From NCBI GenBank assembly GCA_000969725.1, contig JXSR01S045614.1: DNA of 49,161 nucleotides; one strand, 5' to 3'. This document shows, one piece after another, positions 47,832-49,161 of this stretch. A program made the position numbers and the translations under genes. The first letter of the stretch is position 1, and every line of letters begins with the position of its first letter. The notes under the pieces were generated by a model. It was not told the origin of the DNA, made no database searches, and worked only from the letters and a program-made list of their open reading frames with translations. The stretch is from Ophiothrix spiculata. Its lineage: Eukaryota > Echinodermata > Ophiuroidea > Amphilepidida > Ophiotrichidae.

Positions 47832-47873
47832 GTATGTATGATATATATTGTATATGTGTATATGTTATAAAAC

Positions 47874-48286
47874 CCTGCGGGGAACCCGAAACCCCGAATT
47901 TGACCGGACCTAAAGCGGGTTGGGAATTTTTTTTGAGCTATTTTCGGGTTCGGTACGGTCCGGGAAATATATGACCGGGGTCAACCGGGTCGGGGAAATG
48001 TTACTCGGGGTAGGGGAAAGTTTACATTCGGTTTGGGAAACGCAAAAGTCGTTCGGGGTAAAAATAAAATGGGGCAACAATTAATCGCTGTGTCTATAAT
48101 GTCATAATCCTTGTTAAATGCTATTTTAATGACTTGAAATTCGGGGTAACTCGGGGTCGGGGAAAAATATCAAACTTGACCAGGAAATCATGAAAAACTG
48201 CCGGTCCAGGTTGGTCCGGTCTAGAAAAAATCCTTTCAGGTCGGGGTCGGTCGGGGTTGGGATGGGAAAAAACCTGCCCCGCAGGG
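47874..48286. repeat. Element with CCCTGCGGGG ends
   Basis: Left CCCTGCGGGGAACCCGAAAC; right ends CCTGCCCCGCAGGG. The interior is rich in TCGGGGT/ACCCCGA motifs. hAT-like ends, but I see no convincing 8-bp duplication. The minus frame at 48121-48318 is inside and Pro-rich from these repeats. Confidence 0.7.
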
Positions 48287-48320
48287 AGTAAATATTTTAT
48301 TGCTTTGGCCTGCTTCATTA

Positions 48321-48423
48321 GTTTTACTGAACTGTTTCATAAGAGCATTAGTTCTCAACTCCATTTTGCACTAAGTGTCTTAGGAGTGAGGACTAACGAT
48401 GTATTGAAACAGTTCTGTAAATT
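48321..48423. repeat. Short foldback element
   Basis: Left TTTTACTGAACTGTTTCAT; right complement ATTTACAGAACTGTTTCAA. About 100 bases, non-coding. Confidence 0.65.
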
Positions 48424-48553
48424 ATAATAAAGGAGGATCATCAAGAGTGTTTTATTTTGTGTTAACCTCCTTTCTAGAAATGGTTGAGCACTTTACCATG
48501 TCCATGTTTCAACCTTTCCTGGACTATTACTTTACTATATTGTTATATATATA

Positions 48554-49151
48554 CGAGGGGGTATCAAAAAGTTTTAAAGATCACCAAGAAGAAATACAGC
48601 CAGGAACATAATTGTTTTATGTGACCCTAAGTCATCTTTCTATAGCCACTGTACAAAGTAACACGTTTCTCCCATTTGAAACTGATTATCCACAGACCGG
48701 TTTTGTAGAGGTCCTCTTTTAGCCAAAAAATCCACATTGTATTTCGCTAAAAATCAATATTTTCAGGTCGGCCATGCTGTATTACATCATTGTGACATCA
48801 TTTATCAACCAATTTCAATAATTTTTGTATCTATGGAAAGAGGAGATCCCAACCTATACTATGGTATCAAACTTCTAAATTTTGGGCGTGTCATCATAGA
48901 ATTATTTGGCTGTAACCCTTCAAATGCAGGGATTTAATCAAGCCACGTTTCTTTGATTTCTCCATGCAGTTTATCTGGTTAACGGAGGGAGTTTGTTGAC
49001 ATCTATCGACACCTGTTTAGAAATTATAAATGCCATTGATATGATTTTTATACCATAATATACACAAGGACGAGTGACCATCCTGACAAAAGTTCATTAA
49101 CATAGCTCTTTTCCTTCTGGGTGATCTTTAAAACTTTTTGATACCCCCTCG
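48554..49151. mobile_element. Non-autonomous mariner/Tc1-like element, complete, TA-flanked
   Basis: Ends CGAGGGGGTATCAAAAAGTT then TTAAAGATCACC and the exact complement, each bordered by TA within TATATATATA runs. 598 bases, no transposase. The 66-codon frame at 48737-48937 has no known domain. The window ends 10 bases after it. One end also occurs at 15098-15173. Confidence 0.85.
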
Positions 49152-49161
49152 TATATATATA

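Noticed and set aside
46391..46525. Extension of the open frame beyond exon s
   Set aside because: The peptide after IE is not GBF1-like. The donor GTAGGG and phase match to exon t show that the exon ends at 46390.

Overview
This is an intron-rich, AT-rich eukaryotic window dominated by one protein-coding gene on the + strand: an internal piece of a GBF1/Gea-type large Arf guanine nucleotide exchange factor. I reconstructed 20 consecutive coding exons between 528 and 47831 from similarity to remembered GBF1 proteins, GT-AG boundaries and codon phase. Every exon junction keeps the frame. Together they give 3364 coding bases, about 1120 codons. They cover the C-terminal part of the DCB domain, a Thr/Pro/Ala/Ser-rich linker, the HUS domain, an acidic linker, the whole catalytic Sec7 domain and the start of the HDS1 region. 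Roughly the first 100 residues (before 528) and the last several hundred (after 47831) of a usual GBF1 are outside the window. No second host gene was found on either strand.

The host looks like a marine invertebrate. Long repeat-filled introns, tRNA-derived SINEs with (ATTG)n tails, 'atgcctccg' repeats and GGTCAAAGGTCA-rich repeats suggest an ambulacrarian (echinoderm or hemichordate), but this is an inference from repeat style. The species cannot be fixed without a search.

Layout: 1-527 upstream intron; 528-6636 DCB exons and the linker exon; 8034-15581 end of linker and HUS exons; 15582-25495 a 9.9-kb intron; 25496-36588 acidic linker and Sec7 exons running into HDS1; 36589-41697 a 5.1-kb intron with a 50-N gap; 41698-47831 HDS1 exons; 47832-49161 an open-ended intron that stops a few bases past a complete mariner-like element.

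The introns are packed with short inverted-repeat (foldback/MITE-like) elements. Several have 8-bp target-site duplications typical of hAT elements. At least eight share a TAGGCC-A(n) terminus but have different subterminal arms. There are several tRNA-derived SINE copies, one inserted into a MITE with an 11-bp duplication and with two related uninterrupted copies elsewhere in the window. There are also tandem repeats rich in nuclear-receptor half-sites, and long hairpins. The GBF1 exons themselves look intact and functional.
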